Source: Athripsodes cinereus (Eukaryota; Arthropoda; Insecta; Trichoptera; Leptoceridae). From it: a DNA stretch of 64,000 nt. The stretch is from positions 25,815,313 through 25,879,312 of the forward strand of contig OX388312.1 of the NCBI GenBank assembly GCA_947579605.1. The letters run 5' to 3'. Of the stretch, positions 9,891 through 21,400 are shown one piece after another. The first letter of the stretch is position 1. Every line of letters starts with the position of its first letter. The notes beneath the pieces are model-generated. The model did not search any database. It was not told where the DNA came from and saw only the letters and a program-made list of their open reading frames with translations. A program made the translations under genes and the position numbers.

Positions 9891-10681
9891 ATAAAGCGTC
9901 TCTCGATTGGTGAACTTAAATGTTTAATTTGAAATTTTTCTTATTCCACTCTTAATAAAAGAAAACTAAATCTCTCTCTATGCTTTTCAACTTGGCGCCG
10001 ATTGCTTTCAGTAGCTGATATCAACTTGTTGAACCGAATGATCTGTCCATTCCTTGTGATGGCTCAAGTTTTATCGGTTGAAACAAATTCAAAGTTATTT
10101 TAAACATAATTTGAAGTATGAAAATGCATGTACCACGATTTTTTCAATAGCGTATATTCTTAAAGGCCAAAACAAGAAGGTACGAAGTAATATTCTAACA
10201 TGTTTCGTGTTTTTTTCTTCATCATACTATATTTTTTTATTATTCCATTGCTATTATTTTCTTCACAATTTCATTGATTTTGAACGAGTCCTCGGATGCC
10301 AATTCACCAATAACTACCATCGCTACCTGCACACATTGTTACGGTTATCTCACTATGGCATTATGTTACGCACTTCAGGAGCGCTTTTTATTATGATAAC
10401 ATATTGTAGCATAACCGAAGCAGGTGAAAATGTGCTATAAAATGTTATTTTCTTTTTATGTAGTGTTTTATGATATTCGAGTGTTTTAAGATGATATTGG
10501 GATTTTGGATACAAAGGTAGGCAGTATAAGCTCGATTATCGCGTATGCATCTACAAAGATCTGTAATATTCTTTGTGATACAGAAGAGATGATAGTTCTA
10601 GTTCAGAAATTACACCAAAATACCGTTGTTTTTATATTCATTTAGTTCATGACAATCAAAAAGCTATGAAAATATGCATAA

Positions 10682-10880
10682 CTAAAGATGTGTTTTATAT
10701 ATTTCTTTATTCTTTTTGCACATCTCCATTACATAACAGTGTTCACAAAATAATGCAAAATTTAAAATAGGTACTTTATTAAACAATACAATTTTTTTTG
10801 ATCTAAAATACTTGGATGATTTGCAGTGACGAGAGTAACACAATAAAGTAATTTCTTCCATCCAACCAACAAGACACATT
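10682..10880 (-). repeat. Probable LINE 3' end relic
   Basis: The order TTTATTCTTYTTGCACATC, ATTACATAACA, GATGATTTGCAGTGRCGAG is shared with 30550-30660. The T-rich start on the plus strand suggests an A-rich tail on the minus strand. No protein similarity was seen. Confidence 0.4.
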
Positions 10881-10957
10881 GAGATAAAATATACCTTACT
10901 CGTATTAAAACAAATTTTGCAAATTTTTTTAGGTAAGGCTAACTTTTTTTGTTTAAT

Positions 10958-11093
10958 GCATCTGGATTATGTTACAAATCCAAATACAACCTTTAACACC
11001 TTTCACAGTCAGCTAAAAGCTTGTGCCGTGAAAAGAGAGTTTGCCTGCATCTGGGTTCGAACCGAGATTCGACCTCCAGGCTACCGACAAACT
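10958..11093 (-). mobile_element. SINE copy (family S1), tRNA-like head
   Basis: On the minus strand it reads GGTAGCCTGGAGGT (A-box-like), then a divergent GGTTCGAAC B box, then the S1 body (CACGGCACAAGCTTTTAGC, GAAAGGTGTTAAAGGTTGTA, TTTGGATTTGTAAC). It matches the better copies at 58352-58538 and 56284-56428. It is degenerate and probably inactive. Confidence 0.65.
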
Positions 11094-11099
11094 ATAATA

Positions 11100-12003
11100 T
11101 GAATAAGAACCACACGAAAAGAAAGTATGTAGTAATATTATGTTACTAATTTTTGTTTCAAGCGAAAAAATAAAAAAGTTTTTTGTAATTATAATTTCAT
11201 CATTTGATCTTTCTTTACCTGCTAAGGAATGTGGTATGAAAATATGAACATTTTGTTATAAAATTTTGACATGAATTTGAGATATTAAATAAATTTGACA
11301 AGGGTACAGTCTCCTTGAGGATAAAAATCTTATATTTTGAATTAGGTATTTTTATAAAGAATTTATATGAAAACTGTTTTAAAATATAATTTATTCAAGA
11401 TTTTTATTCCTAAGCCTTTCTATAATCTTTTAATATTTTCTACTTTCTCATATTTCTTTTTATTTGACCGGATATTAAAGTATAAAGATGACCTTTAATT
11501 TAGATAAGTTGGATTATATTATTATTTAATGTACATCATAACATTCCTCTGAGATAGGATCTTATAACTAATTTCTATTAGATATTACATAAAAGACAAT
11601 CTTAATATAATCTAAAACATGAAATTCTTTTTGCTTTTAAAATGAAATGTATGTAGGTACAGAACATTTTTCGTCTCATTTTTAAACGTGGATCAATTCG
11701 AACATCTGTTAAACTGCCGATTAAACTAAAAAAATAAATTTTACTCTGATCAGTGGTAAATTGTTTGTTTTGAGTTAGTCCACGGTTATTACCAAAACAG
11801 ATTAAGTTGTGTACTGTGTGAATATTATTGAAAATAATGAAACTAGATGCAAATAATTTTCACAGCAATAGAAATAGGTAGGTACACATTTATAATTCAC
11901 CGAACACAGGTCAAGTTAGATCAATTAGACTTTTATAATAAAAAAATGAGATCAGCGCATGTATTATTAATTTAAATTATTCTGTTGCTCTTTATCAGTG
12001 CTC
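11100..12003. other. Non-coding AT-rich stretch
   Basis: No gene, RNA or repeat structure was recognised here. Confidence 0.5.
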
Positions 12004-12004
12004 T

Positions 12005-12259
12005 TAAAATTACAGGCAAAAATCAATATTATCTATTCGGAAAGATTCAGTGCCAATCGAGTACCCATTTCCCACAACATTCTATTCTATAAGACGGAGT
12101 TACGTATATATGTAGTTTGATACTACTACTACTACTATAAAATTACAGGCAGAAATCAATATTATCTATTCGGAAAGATTCAGTGCCAATCGAGTACCCA
12201 TTTTCCACAACATTCTATTCTAAAAGACGGAGTTACGTAGGTATATATGTAGTTTGATT
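12005..12259. repeat. 133-bp tandem duplication
   Basis: TAAAATTACAGGC begins at 12005 and again at 12138. The two units share the AATCAATATTATCTATTCGG block and most of the following 100 bases with a few substitutions and a small insertion near the end. A run of TAC triplets (~12121-12136) sits at the junction. No frame is conserved. Confidence 0.85.
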
Positions 12260-13128
12260 CGTAATCAAAATTCTATAACCGTACGTAGAAAATAATTGTT
12301 TCTTTCATAACACCATTTGTACATTTTTTATTAAATCAAATAATGATGAGAATGAATCCCGCTATATCCCAATATGTGTGTATAATGTTCCGTCGATTTG
12401 AATGAATAAATAAAATAAATGTGTCTTTTAAAAACCTTTATAACTCAACCGACCAAAAGGAGTTAATTTTATGTATACAAAATGAACAGCTTATTTTTAT
12501 TCAATAGCAAAATTTATTTTAAAATTGAACTGTTGTAACAATTTTAAAATGAACAAACTTCAGGAAATTACGTATAATACTTGTATACCTAATAGTTTTA
12601 ATCGAATTTCTCCGAATCACAAAAATGTGTTATAGCGGATTTAGAATCTCAGCGACACAATTAACAACTCAGATTATGAGCTAGTATTATGAAATTTATT
12701 TTTATTTTGCGTATTCCTAAAATAAATAAGTATGAAATGTATGCAGGCAGGGGTAATATATTAAAGAATCCAATATTCGACTAAGTATATCATAAACATG
12801 ACATTATAATATTGTTCATACTAAAATAATAATAATATTATTAGATTGGTTATTTGACCAATCTTTCCTATCTCATTTTATATCAATACATTTACATAAT
12901 TATATGTATGAATAAACAAACATATTTTCCAGTAAATGTATATTATTATTATTACTTACATAACTGTCCTACAAGGTAATGCCTTAGAAATATACCCGTT
13001 GTTGGTCGGATGAACAATTCTTGTAAGTATTTCCACTATCTCAGTTTTCTAATGTTTTTCAAACAGTAGTTATAAAATTTACAAACATACATTACAGTTG
13101 AACACATAAAATTTATATAAAATACCTT
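12260..13128. other. Non-coding AT-rich stretch
   Basis: Only a small hairpin GATTGGT/ACCAATC near 12844-12865 stands out. No genes were recognised. Confidence 0.45.
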
Positions 13129-13430
13129 CTTCTTCTTTTGCTTCAGTTAGGACTATATCCTGTGATTCTAGGAGCCTGCTCCTGGGAGGTGGATGCCCAA
13201 CTATCACTCCATCGTTAAGGTGGTCTTCCTGGGGGTCTGTTTCCTGTCATGCGTTCGTCTGTTGCAATTCTAACCACTTGATTTGAGCTCACCCTCCACA
13301 CATGATCTCTCCAGAAACGTCTTCTTGTTCTGCCCCATTGCACAACATCTTCGACATTACAGATTCTTCTTATTTCTGAATTTCTTATTCTGTCACCATA
13401 TAAAATACCAGTTATTTTTAATTTCAATGG
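13129..13430 (-). pseudogene. LINE C-terminal fragment with microsatellite tail
   Basis: The minus-strand frame at 13427-13215 reads YGDRIRNSEIRRICNVEDVV, then FWRDHVWRVSSNQVVRIATD, and ends with a GNRPPGRPP motif, typical of the C-terminal tail of insect non-LTR polyproteins. Downstream on the minus strand it ends in a GAAGAAGAAG tail (plus strand CTTCTTCTT at 13127-13138). It is 5' truncated and lacks the RT core; a related fragment lies at 5240-5450. Confidence 0.65.
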
Positions 13431-13700
13431 ATCGTTTTAAAACTCTCTCCATTCACTTCCTTTCGTAGACAAAGAGGCAGCTTGTTCCAGCATCTGGGAC
13501 TCACAACACTGAACGCTCTATCTCCAAAACTTGTTCTGCGAGATCGAGATGGCTCAATTAGTCTGCCTTTTGCCTCATCCTGAAGCATGAAGCATTTTGA
13601 AGCATCCTGAAGCATGAAGCAGAAGCAACACAAAGCACGAAGCTTTCACTGATGGTCTCGATCTCGCACATCTTCGACAAATAAGATGGTAATACACCCT
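13431..13700 (-). pseudogene. Second LINE C-terminal fragment, abutting the first
   Basis: The minus-strand reading contains SRRTSFGDRAFSVVSPRCWN followed by KLPLCLRKEV, the usual end motif of CR1/Jockey-like RT proteins (AFSVxAPxxWNxLP). It joins directly onto the different LINE tail at 13129-13430, so one inserted into the other or both were rearranged. A local repeat of GAAGCAT-like words (13580-13630) interrupts the upstream part. Confidence 0.6.
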
Positions 13701-13744
13701 TCGAAGCCGAAAGCACTACCACACATGTCTTGGATTGCAAAATT

Positions 13745-13800
13745 TATCCGTTTACGCCGTATCTCTTGTGGAGTAGGCAGAAAGAACGCAACGCCTACTC
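13745..13800 (-). repeat. LINE 3'-end scrap
   Basis: TTACGCCGTAT...TGGAGTAGGCAGAAAG is the reverse complement of the end motif found on the plus strand at 57855-57880, 50400-50430 and 51250-51285 (CCTGGxACACGGCGTGAGGGTA). It is a short minus-strand relic of that family. Confidence 0.4.
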
Positions 13801-16030
13801 GACCTATATTAACAAACTAATTTCACGAACTACAAAACTTAAAATTTGAAAAATTATTCTAGAACAAGATCACCCAGTTGAATAATTCTATTTCTTACTT
13901 GTATTGATTTTATTTGTGAAATACATAAAAATCAAGTTTTTCATTTTGTGTAGTAGAAAAGTTATGTTTCTGGTATACGTAGATATATACAAACAATTTC
14001 AAGAGGGTAAAATATAATATTATGTTAGTGTGTATGACGAAGGATTTGAGTATGATAGTAATAATATTTGAAAGATATAAGAGACCCGTGTACAATATTA
14101 CAAAGAATAGGTTATTCAACAATGTCTACATCAGAAGAAATGCAATCTTATACCGGAGATGGAGGGAAAATGAGATCACCCATGGAAATAACATGGTACG
14201 GTGAACAGTACACTACAGAACTCTTATCGCTCAAACCCATCTCAGCAAGAGTTTGTCTTCCTTTTTTTTTAATAAAAAGAAAGAAAATATGGATGATACG
14301 TTTTAAATAATGAAATTTTCAGGGGACAAAAAGAAAATTTATAATAACTCGTTTATTTTATAGAGAAATTCTGTAAAAATATCAACACCTTGTTTGTAGT
14401 TTTTAGGCATTCGTAATATACAAGTATTTTGTAAATATCATTAGAATACGGAATGTGGATATATTTTAGTATTAAAAGGATTGATTTATAAAAAAACACG
14501 AATTAATAGACTGCATTATGTTAAAATTGATTGCTTCCTTATTTATCACTGGGAAATTACGTTATTTAATTAAAATAAGTTGAGTAATTCCAAACTTTAT
14601 TTCTAGAAATGGTCAAAGTAAGTGAAAATAAGAACATTTTGGGAATGTAATGGGAGTAAAAAATATTTTTGTATGTTTTTTTTGAGATACATTATAATAG
14701 ATTGTTCTTGCGTAAAGCAGTTATAAACTATGGTATTTTGTCTTCTCTGGAAGAATTATAATAATTCAACGTTTTATTGTTAAAAATTAAATTTGAACAG
14801 AAGACTACGTACATAATATTATCTTTCATTACACATAATAGAGTGTTTGATATATATAATTTAAACAATAAGTGAGTTTATTGCAAATGAAATATGAAGC
14901 ACAGAAATGAAAAAAAAATAAAGAAGGTTTTGAAGTTATAGTTTATACGAATAAATAAAATACTTATGTATTGTTTTAGAAGGAATATGTTTTGTTTAAC
15001 AAACAAGAAGAAAGATATATTGAAAATAATTTTCATTCTATTTGAACAAGTAGTTTATATAAAATCTATGTATGTACATATGTATATAAGTAGTAGATAT
15101 GTAAAGAAATTTCCTAGTAGTGTTTAGAATCCCTTTGGGACAAACATTGTGTATAGTTTTATTACACAGCCATTTCATTGTTTTCCTTTGGTCATTTCGG
15201 GACTGACCCTATTTTGTTTGCTTAAAAAATCAGAATTCTTTATTGCGTACGTATTATTTAGATAAATACTCACTACAAGTAGGAGAGATTTATAAAACCA
15301 TTTCCTTTTTTTTGTTTGTTTAAAAAGAAAGGTTTTTCTTTAAAAATAGTACCTATTGCCTTTTTCGCAAGATTATATACCTATTCATTTTTTAGGCTTC
15401 TTTATATTTCAATTCGAAAAAATAAAACCAAGCTTAAAATTTATAAAAATAAAATGTATTTTATTTTTTCGAAATTTAATTTATTCAAAGTTAAAGGTTT
15501 ATATTTTTGATTAGTTTGGATGTTGGAAAAGTCTTTCCTTACATGTCTATGATAAGAAAACTTATATATTAAGAATAGATATACCCATAAAGCTTTTATT
15601 AAAAAGTGTGTAACTATTCACTATCCAAAAAAGCCGCTCTGTGTAACATGAAAACTAATGTTGGTATGGAGATAGAAATTGAAAACTTTAAGTGTGTACA
15701 AAATCTTGTAGTAACTAAATACGAATTGTTTTTACGTCTATATTTATGGGCAACTTTCATATTTATATTCAATCTATTACCGATCATAATAATAATACTT
15801 AAGTATGAAGATATGAATTGAAGATATAATTTAAAAAAAAAAACTCTATCACAAATTGGTACTAGGTACTGCTGAGAAATAAATTGATTAATATTCCAGT
15901 ATTCACAGTACAAGAGGTCTCCATAGAATTCAAGGCAAGTTATTTGTATAATATAATCATGTATACCTGTGTACGTATTACTAGATGTTGTGTACAGGTG
16001 ACTGTGTAGTAGGTGTATAGGTAGGTCTAT
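13801..16030. other. Non-coding AT-rich stretch
   Basis: About 2.2 kb without a recognisable element. Several frames of 60-147 codons occur but are rich in I, L, Y, F and K, as AT-rich chance frames are. The longest (147 codons, minus, 15614-16057) has no recognisable motif. Confidence 0.45.
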
Positions 16031-16035
16031 TTGTA

Positions 16036-16232
16036 GGATCCAGGTGAATATTCTCATATTTCCTCATTAAAGTCTTATTATTGTCATGTAAGGGTTAATA
16101 TTCGGCAGGTGGGTTTGCCTCCGGATTACATTGGCGGTCTGAAAAGGTTTCCACTTGGTGACCTCCAACATAATTTCATTACTGAATCTGTACTTCCACA
16201 CCCTAAGGCGACATGCATCTCAAACGTATTCA
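16036..16232 (+). pseudogene. Short protein-like fragment of unknown origin
   Basis: A 64-codon plus-strand frame without a start codon follows a stop at 16033. It contains VGLPPDYIGGLKRFPLGDLQ and then HNFITESVLPHPKAT, far less AT-biased than neighbouring chance frames. It ends at a stop directly followed by an A run (~16234-16244). It may be the end of a retroposed sequence or a TE protein scrap. I do not recognise the family. Confidence 0.3.
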
Positions 16233-16613
16233 TTTAAAAAAAAAATAAACACATCTAGTGAATTTTTTTAAATCATTTTTTCAAATATTATGAACGACGA
16301 GTTTGCAAGTATTTTGTAAAAGTCGTATATATTTATTACTTTCAGTTCAGATGTTAATTAATTTATTACATTGTTAATACCAATTTGATTCTTGATTTCA
16401 GAACCGAGTTTACAAAAGTCTAACCCGAAAGTCTAAGCGCTAACCCGCAAGTCATCCTTGTCACGAGACGTACTTAACTCAAATTTAGCTACCGGACGAC
16501 ATACCGAAGGCTTCGAAATTCTCTCTAAGAATCCCAATGACAGCTTCATATGCATTATATTATTCTGGTATACCTAGTACGGGTACCGCATGCTGGATTC
16601 TTTTAATTGTAGG

Positions 16614-17149
16614 TAGTGATGTGGGAAGAGAAAATTCTCCAGAGAAATTTCTCGAGAACGAGAAATTTCTCCGAGAATTTCTCCTCTGATGGAAGAGAAA
16701 TTTCTCTCCATAATTTTTCTTAGTTGTATTACGACCTTTCGCCCAATAAACTTCGCAGCCAACTTTATTGATCCAAAAATTTGTGGGGCTGATTAAGGCC
16801 CAAATCAGAGGTTATTAACACTTTTTTTCCATGTACGTACCTACCTGCAATTTTTTTTTAAACTTAAATATGGGTATGTGGGGTGTCAAACATGAAGATT
16901 TTTCATCAGTTACTAGCATTTTTTCTATGTAGGTACCTAACATTTTTTTTGTTTCCATAATTAATTGTAGCCATATTGGTGATAAATTGTCTCAACATTT
17001 GTACATTGTTATTGATTGATTGAATAAAGTATTTATTATTATTATACTGTTAAATAAAAAATAAAAAAAAATCTCGGAAAATTTTCTACTTAGAGAAATT
17101 TAACGGGAAATTTCTCGAAAAATTGTTTCTTGAGAATTCCACAACACTA
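16614..17149. mobile_element. hAT-like MITE, copy 1
   Basis: It begins TAGTGATGTGGGAAGAGAAA and ends CTTGAGAATTCCACAACACTA; the ends are imperfect inverted repeats of type TAGTGTTGTGG. A second copy at 34213-34724 matches through almost its whole length. ATTGTAGG occurs just outside both ends (16606-16613 and 17152-17159, two bases beyond the inverted repeat), consistent with an 8-bp hAT duplication. No transposase is present. The interior has repeated GAGAAATTTCTC words that could fold strongly. Confidence 0.8.
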
Positions 17150-17223
17150 ATATTGTAGGTAGATTTGTCTATCCTAACGATCGTACTAGGTATTTTTCTA
17201 TCGACAACAAAAGCATCATTTGA

Positions 17224-17260
17224 GGGTTTGTATCATTGCTGTTAGCCTTGATACAAACCC
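17224..17260. repeat. 12-bp perfect hairpin
   Basis: GGGTTTGTATCA at 17224-17235 pairs with TGATACAAACCC at 17249-17260 around a 13-base loop. No RNA class was recognised; it may be the remnant of a small inverted-repeat element. Confidence 0.5.
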
Positions 17261-17439
17261 AGGTGTTACTAGTGTCACCGAACTATTTTTTCTCTCTGAG
17301 CAGAAAAGTCGAAAAGAGTCAAAAGGAATGACGTACCTATTTTGAAAAAGAGACATTCAAGCTTTTGGATACCTTATGCATTAAAATTAAAAAAAAAAAA
17401 CTATTTTTGGCTAACTATTGTGTTTTGTATCATTGCATA

Positions 17440-17585
17440 TTCATGGCTCACGTCCACAAGAAAGACCACCAAAAAGATGGAAGAATAGCTGGTCCTCGGT
17501 GTCACAAGAGGGAACAACTTCCGAAGCAACAGATCAATGATCTACTACACGAGGAAGAAGGAGAAGAAGAAAGCATATTCATAAA
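17440..17585 (+). pseudogene. LINE C-terminal fragment with GAA tail
   Basis: The frame reading RPPKRWKN resembles the GRPPKRWEDEL motif near the C-terminus of insect non-LTR polyproteins. The segment ends in a GAAGAAGGAGAAGAAGAAAG microsatellite, as other LINE tails in this window do. It is heavily frameshifted. Confidence 0.45.
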
Positions 17586-17599
17586 ATAAAACATAGCTG

Positions 17600-18230
17600 G
17601 GATCAAATCGTTTTTATCGTATCACAGAGGCTGAAGGTTTAAGAATAAATAAATAAAGATCATCATCCATTCAATAAAATATAGTCGTATCCACAGGTTA
17701 AAGTCCCTTAACCTCTAACATTCACCGTGTTGAGGGAAATAAATAATATGGAATTTCAGAAAACTAATTCAAATTACCCACTAACCGAGAGTTTTAACAA
17801 TGACTCCGGGTTGAATTTGTTAAATTACGTTTTATAAAGTTTTAGACAAGCAATGGTAGTAGTAGTAGTAAGTCGCTATATTGTAATTTTCTTCAATACA
17901 TTTAAAAGGGATAGACATGCTTTAATCCTCTATTGGAATAGATGGGCGTTTAATTAAAAACAAAATTGTGTTACGTGTAAAATTGTGAACACATTACATA
18001 GAGTCCTGTTGTGTTCATTAAAGAAGATATTGAAAACGACGTGATGATATACTTAACGTGTTTTAACCTCTGAACTTTTTACAATAAGTGTAAACTTTAA
18101 ACAAACCTAAATTAAATAAAGTAATAGTACAGATCTCGTATAAACATAGTAATTGAAATATCCCTAATTTGCATTTTTCTTTACTTTGACCTTATACCTA
18201 ATATGGAAAATGTCTTTCTAAATTAGAAGG
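17600..18230. other. Non-coding AT-rich stretch
   Basis: A (TAG)n run at about 17857-17872 is the only feature seen. Confidence 0.45.
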
Positions 18231-18233
18231 AGT

Positions 18234-18475
18234 GTGAATCCCATGGCTAAGAATTTGTCTCCAACTTTTTTTCGTAAGTTTTCGAGTAGGTACCTATTCT
18301 GTAAAAGGCAGGTGTTAAATTCAGCGATGAGGTTTGCCACCCATCCTGAATGTCTTGATTTTATATTGGAACGGAGAGGACAGCTTGCACTTTTTTTATA
18401 TGCAGCCAGTCTGCTGGCTACCCCACTTTTGGGTTATGCCGTGATGGTATAGTGGTATAGTAGAGTAGGATAAAT
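18234..18475 (+). repeat. Family R copy, near full length
   Basis: This is one of the two fullest plus-strand copies. It has the 5' block (TTTTTTTCGTAAGTTTTCGAG, CTGTAAAAGGCAGGT), the middle block (GCGATGAGGTTTGCCACCC, AGAGGACAGCTTGCA) and the 3' block (TATGCAGCCAGTCTGCTGGC, ACCCCACTT, TATGCCGTGATGGTATAGT). A 72-codon frame covers it but no other copy preserves that frame. Confidence 0.65.
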
Positions 18476-19400
18476 ACTTTATTTTATCAGTTTACGAGAT
18501 TGAAATACGACATATAAGATTATGTTGTATTTCAAACTACACCCACTTTTTGTATATTTTGTGTGTGTTCTGTAAAAATATTCGTAAAACATCGCAAGCC
18601 TCAATTGGGGGAGCTACCTTGAAAAGAAACATCATAATATTATAGGACATACTTCATAATAATTATGTATTTGATTAATTAAACACAACACGTTTCTTAC
18701 CAGTATGAGAATAACTTACATTTATGTGACTGCAACTTTTGTAAGGTTTATTTTGCGAACCATTTTTCTCAATGCATCTATTGAAAAGAATGCAACAAAG
18801 TCTGTCAAAATTTACTGTTTGTGCATTGCGGTACTTTGAGCTTTGTACCATTTTTAACACCAACAAATAATAATAACAACACAACGCCCTATCTATGTAG
18901 AATGTTCGGCATAACAAAAACCAGAATAGGTATATGTACAAACCTAGCTATTAAAATATACTAGATACGATACAATGGGTATGTGAGTGGGCAACATCTA
19001 TCTACCACCTCTTTCAAATAATATACGGCAAATGCCGACTTATTCTTGATGTTTGCAGTAGGTAAAGTACCTACGTGTCTTGTTGTATGGGAATATTATA
19101 AGTTGTATAAGTTTAGGTATACATTGTATAATAGTGGCGGGCGGCTGTAAGGTATTGTAGTTGTTGTTATTTTGTTATTGTGCTGCTCGCAGTGGTATAA
19201 GGTGTCATGTAGATATTTGTGACGTTCTGATACCCTCAGAAGTGTGCTTGGCCTCCTAAGCGCACTGCAGTATAATACATCCAAATGTTATGATCTCAAT
19301 GGTAGAATCATCTAAACAACAATAATAAATAAGATAAAAATATTTGAATTTAAGTAGATTACTCAGTATGTTTTGAAAGATTATATTATTGAATAAAAGT
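18476..19400. other. Non-coding stretch
   Basis: No element was recognised. A minus-strand 88-codon frame (18675-18941) is cysteine-rich but shows no family motif and no splice context that I can support. Confidence 0.4.
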
Positions 19401-19404
19401 CCTG

Positions 19405-19463
19405 CAGGGCTACCTTGTGATTAAGATTAAGATCGTATTTAGATTTTGTCAAGAGTTACCCTA
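19405..19463. mobile_element. Short deletion form of CAGGGCTAC inverted-repeat element
   Basis: It starts CAGGGCTACC and ends AGAGTTACCCTA. Its right part (GATTAAGATCGTATTTAG, TTTTGTCAAGAGT) matches the right arm of the 211-bp element at 56958-57168. It seems to be the same family with most of the interior lost. Confidence 0.55.
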
Positions 19464-19663
19464 CAGTTCTCTTAAAAAATCAAATTTAATAGTGAAATCT
19501 TTTATGCAATTTCAGAGAAAATTTGAGAAAATTGTGTGCAGCAGTGCTCGACCATGTTTTGATTTGATTCATAGGAAACTTATTTATCTTGCGTGATATC
19601 CACAAGTATGATACTTGATTGATATAAAAAATGTATATTATATATGCTAACAATAAATTAGAC

Positions 19664-19880
19664 ATGCAGGATGGGTGGCATATACCCCATCGCTGAATTT
19701 AAGATTGAAATGTCTTTTTTCGAATACGTGACACTTCATCGATGAGGTATATAACCCATCCTAAATGTCAATTTTTGGTTGGCACAGGGAGGACAGTTTG
19801 CATGTTTATTACATGCGGCTGGGCTTCTGGCTACCACACTTGAGGTATATACCGTGATAGTGTAGTAAAGTAGTAAAAGT
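19664..19880 (+). repeat. Family R copy with an inverted 5' piece
   Basis: 19736-19880 is a plus-strand R copy (GATGAGGTATATAACCCATC, TTGGCACAGGGAGGACAGTT, ATGCGGCTGG, ACCGTGATAGTGTAGTA). Just upstream, 19664-19706 carries the start of the R middle block on the opposite strand (AGGATGGGTGGCATATACCC), so the two form an inverted pair. Confidence 0.6.
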
Positions 19881-19927
19881 TGGTATTATTATAATACCTT
19901 CTATAAAGGAAATTAATATAAAAAATT

Positions 19928-20008
19928 TATATTAATAAATCGTCACCTAAACGGATAAATAGGAGTCCTTGGACTCCTGCAATATCCAAGAAATAAAGAT
20001 ATTTCAAT
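19928..20008 (+). repeat. LINE-like 3' tail, shared with 52915-52995
   Basis: The order CACCTAAAYGGATAAATAGG, AGTCCTTGGACTCCTG, AAATAAAG, ATTTCAA is common to both places. AATAAAG near the end suggests a polyadenylated 3' end. GGAGTCCTTGGACTCC is itself palindromic. Confidence 0.55.
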
Positions 20009-20009
20009 A

Positions 20010-20638
20010 ATATAAAAGTTTTTGGAAAACAGATATAAAAGCTTAATGTACTAAGTTCTTTATAAATATTAGAAAAATTTGGAAAACTTACCAAATAATT
20101 GTTAATGTTTGAATCATTGATGAGAAAAATATGTAGGGAAAAAACTAATCCATCAAAATACTTGTAAATGTCGTTTTAATTTTTATTGTAAGCAATATCA
20201 TTTATTAGTGTATTATTATTTTAATTTAACATACGATGCTATGATTGTTTGCCGTCCATGTGTGGGATCGTGGATGACTCAAGGAGAGGAATATTTTATG
20301 TTGCTATCAAAGACACGTGCAATTGTTTTGTTCAGCCATAGTATGTATTGTATCTGGTATTGAATTTTTGATATTATTATTGTTTGTATATTATTGTACT
20401 GACTTGTACTCTGTACTGTTTTTCAGTCTATATTTAAACAGAAAACCGTAAAAGTCTGGAAGCAAAGAAATTTCGCTACTCTTTGAAAACAATTAAAGGT
20501 TGATTTGTTATTGATTGAAATTTGAACGTATAATACGCATTCTTTGTTTTTTTCTCAATACAAATATAATGATTATTATGTAATAGATATGTTTTCATTT
20601 TGTGATAGTATAAAAGACAAACATGAGAAAAATGCGGA
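20010..20638. other. Non-coding stretch
   Basis: Nothing recognised. Confidence 0.4.
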
Positions 20639-20639
20639 A

Positions 20640-20890
20640 TGAAGTTGGTGTGATGACCAAAAAGAATGTAAATAAGTGACGGTAGTTTGGGCATGTGGAA
20701 AGAGTTAATGAAGACAGAGTGACAAAATATATATACATAGCTAAGAGAAAGGGTCCTCGGAGACATGTCCGACCAAGGAATAAAGGGCTAGGCAATTATG
20801 ATCGTTTCTTAAATTACGGATATGTATTGAGTACAATAAACAGGAGAGAATGTATGAAGAATGGCATGGATGTGATGGAAGCAAAAAACG
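20640..20890 (+). pseudogene. LINE C-terminal remnant (GHVERV type)
   Basis: A stop-containing reading gives FGHVERVNEDRVTKYIYIAK, then GPRRHVRPRNKG, then VLSTINRRECMKNGMDV. This is the WFGHVERM...RGRPR tail of an insect non-LTR element. Related remnants lie at 30827-30990 (VLSTINKRASMRKCMTV), 49900-50460 and 57690-57880. Confidence 0.55.
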
Positions 20891-21008
20891 TGATAAATTG
20901 TAACATACCTTTCATAAACACTCACCATAGCGGTAGCGAGAAACGCTGAAGCGTAAACAACTTTTAAGCAATACATATTTCGTATGTTAACGAAATTGGA
21001 GTGTGAAG

Positions 21009-21062
21009 AATGTCTAAAGAAGAGATGATCCAATTAGCGCAGAATCTTTCTGAATGAAAGAG
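21009..21062 (+). pseudogene. Scrap of LINE tail (SKEEMIQLAQ)
   Basis: MSKEEMIQLAQNLSE followed by a stop resembles the MSWEEVTQLAQRRSEWRR end of the family at 62909-63485. It is only ~50 bases long. Confidence 0.4.
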
Positions 21063-21066
21063 TCTT

Positions 21067-21400
21067 TTGTTTCTACCCTTTGTTTCCGAAAAAGCATTTA
21101 AAGGAGAAAAGGAATTTGTATTAAAAATTCTATTAAAAATTTTGCTTTGTATTAACGATGACCGAATTATTGTTAACACTTCCAAATTCGCAGAGAGGAG
21201 CGTTTGCGTTGCGGGGCCAACTGCATGGAACCGATTACCAGCGGATTTAAGACAGAACCAACCCAGTGCAACGTTCAGGAGTAAGCTGAAAATACGGCTT
21301 TTCAAGAAAAGCCATGGCGCCCTTGAGATGGTCACGGATCATTAAACGGCGCCAAATATAAATCGTCTTTATAATTATTATTATAAAATGATTTTGACTT
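21067..21400 (+). pseudogene. LINE RT C-terminus and 3' end
   Basis: The frame reads RSVCVAGPTAWNRLPADLRQ, then FRSKLKIRLF, the standard WNxLPxxLR...FKxxLK end of CR1/Jockey-type RT proteins. The 3' end (ATTAAACGGCGCCAAATA) recurs in decayed form at 23510-23530 and 38590-38612. It is 5' truncated, and the upstream part of the frame is not RT-like. Confidence 0.65.

Noticed and set aside
10078..10440. 120-codon plus-strand frame
   Set aside because: It starts with TTG, is full of F, I and Y, and shows no motif. Probably chance.
15614..16057. 147-codon open frame on the minus strand
   Set aside because: Composition is dominated by I, L, Y, S and F as in chance frames of AT-rich DNA. No signal peptide, domain or repeat was recognised. 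Kept out of the gene list.
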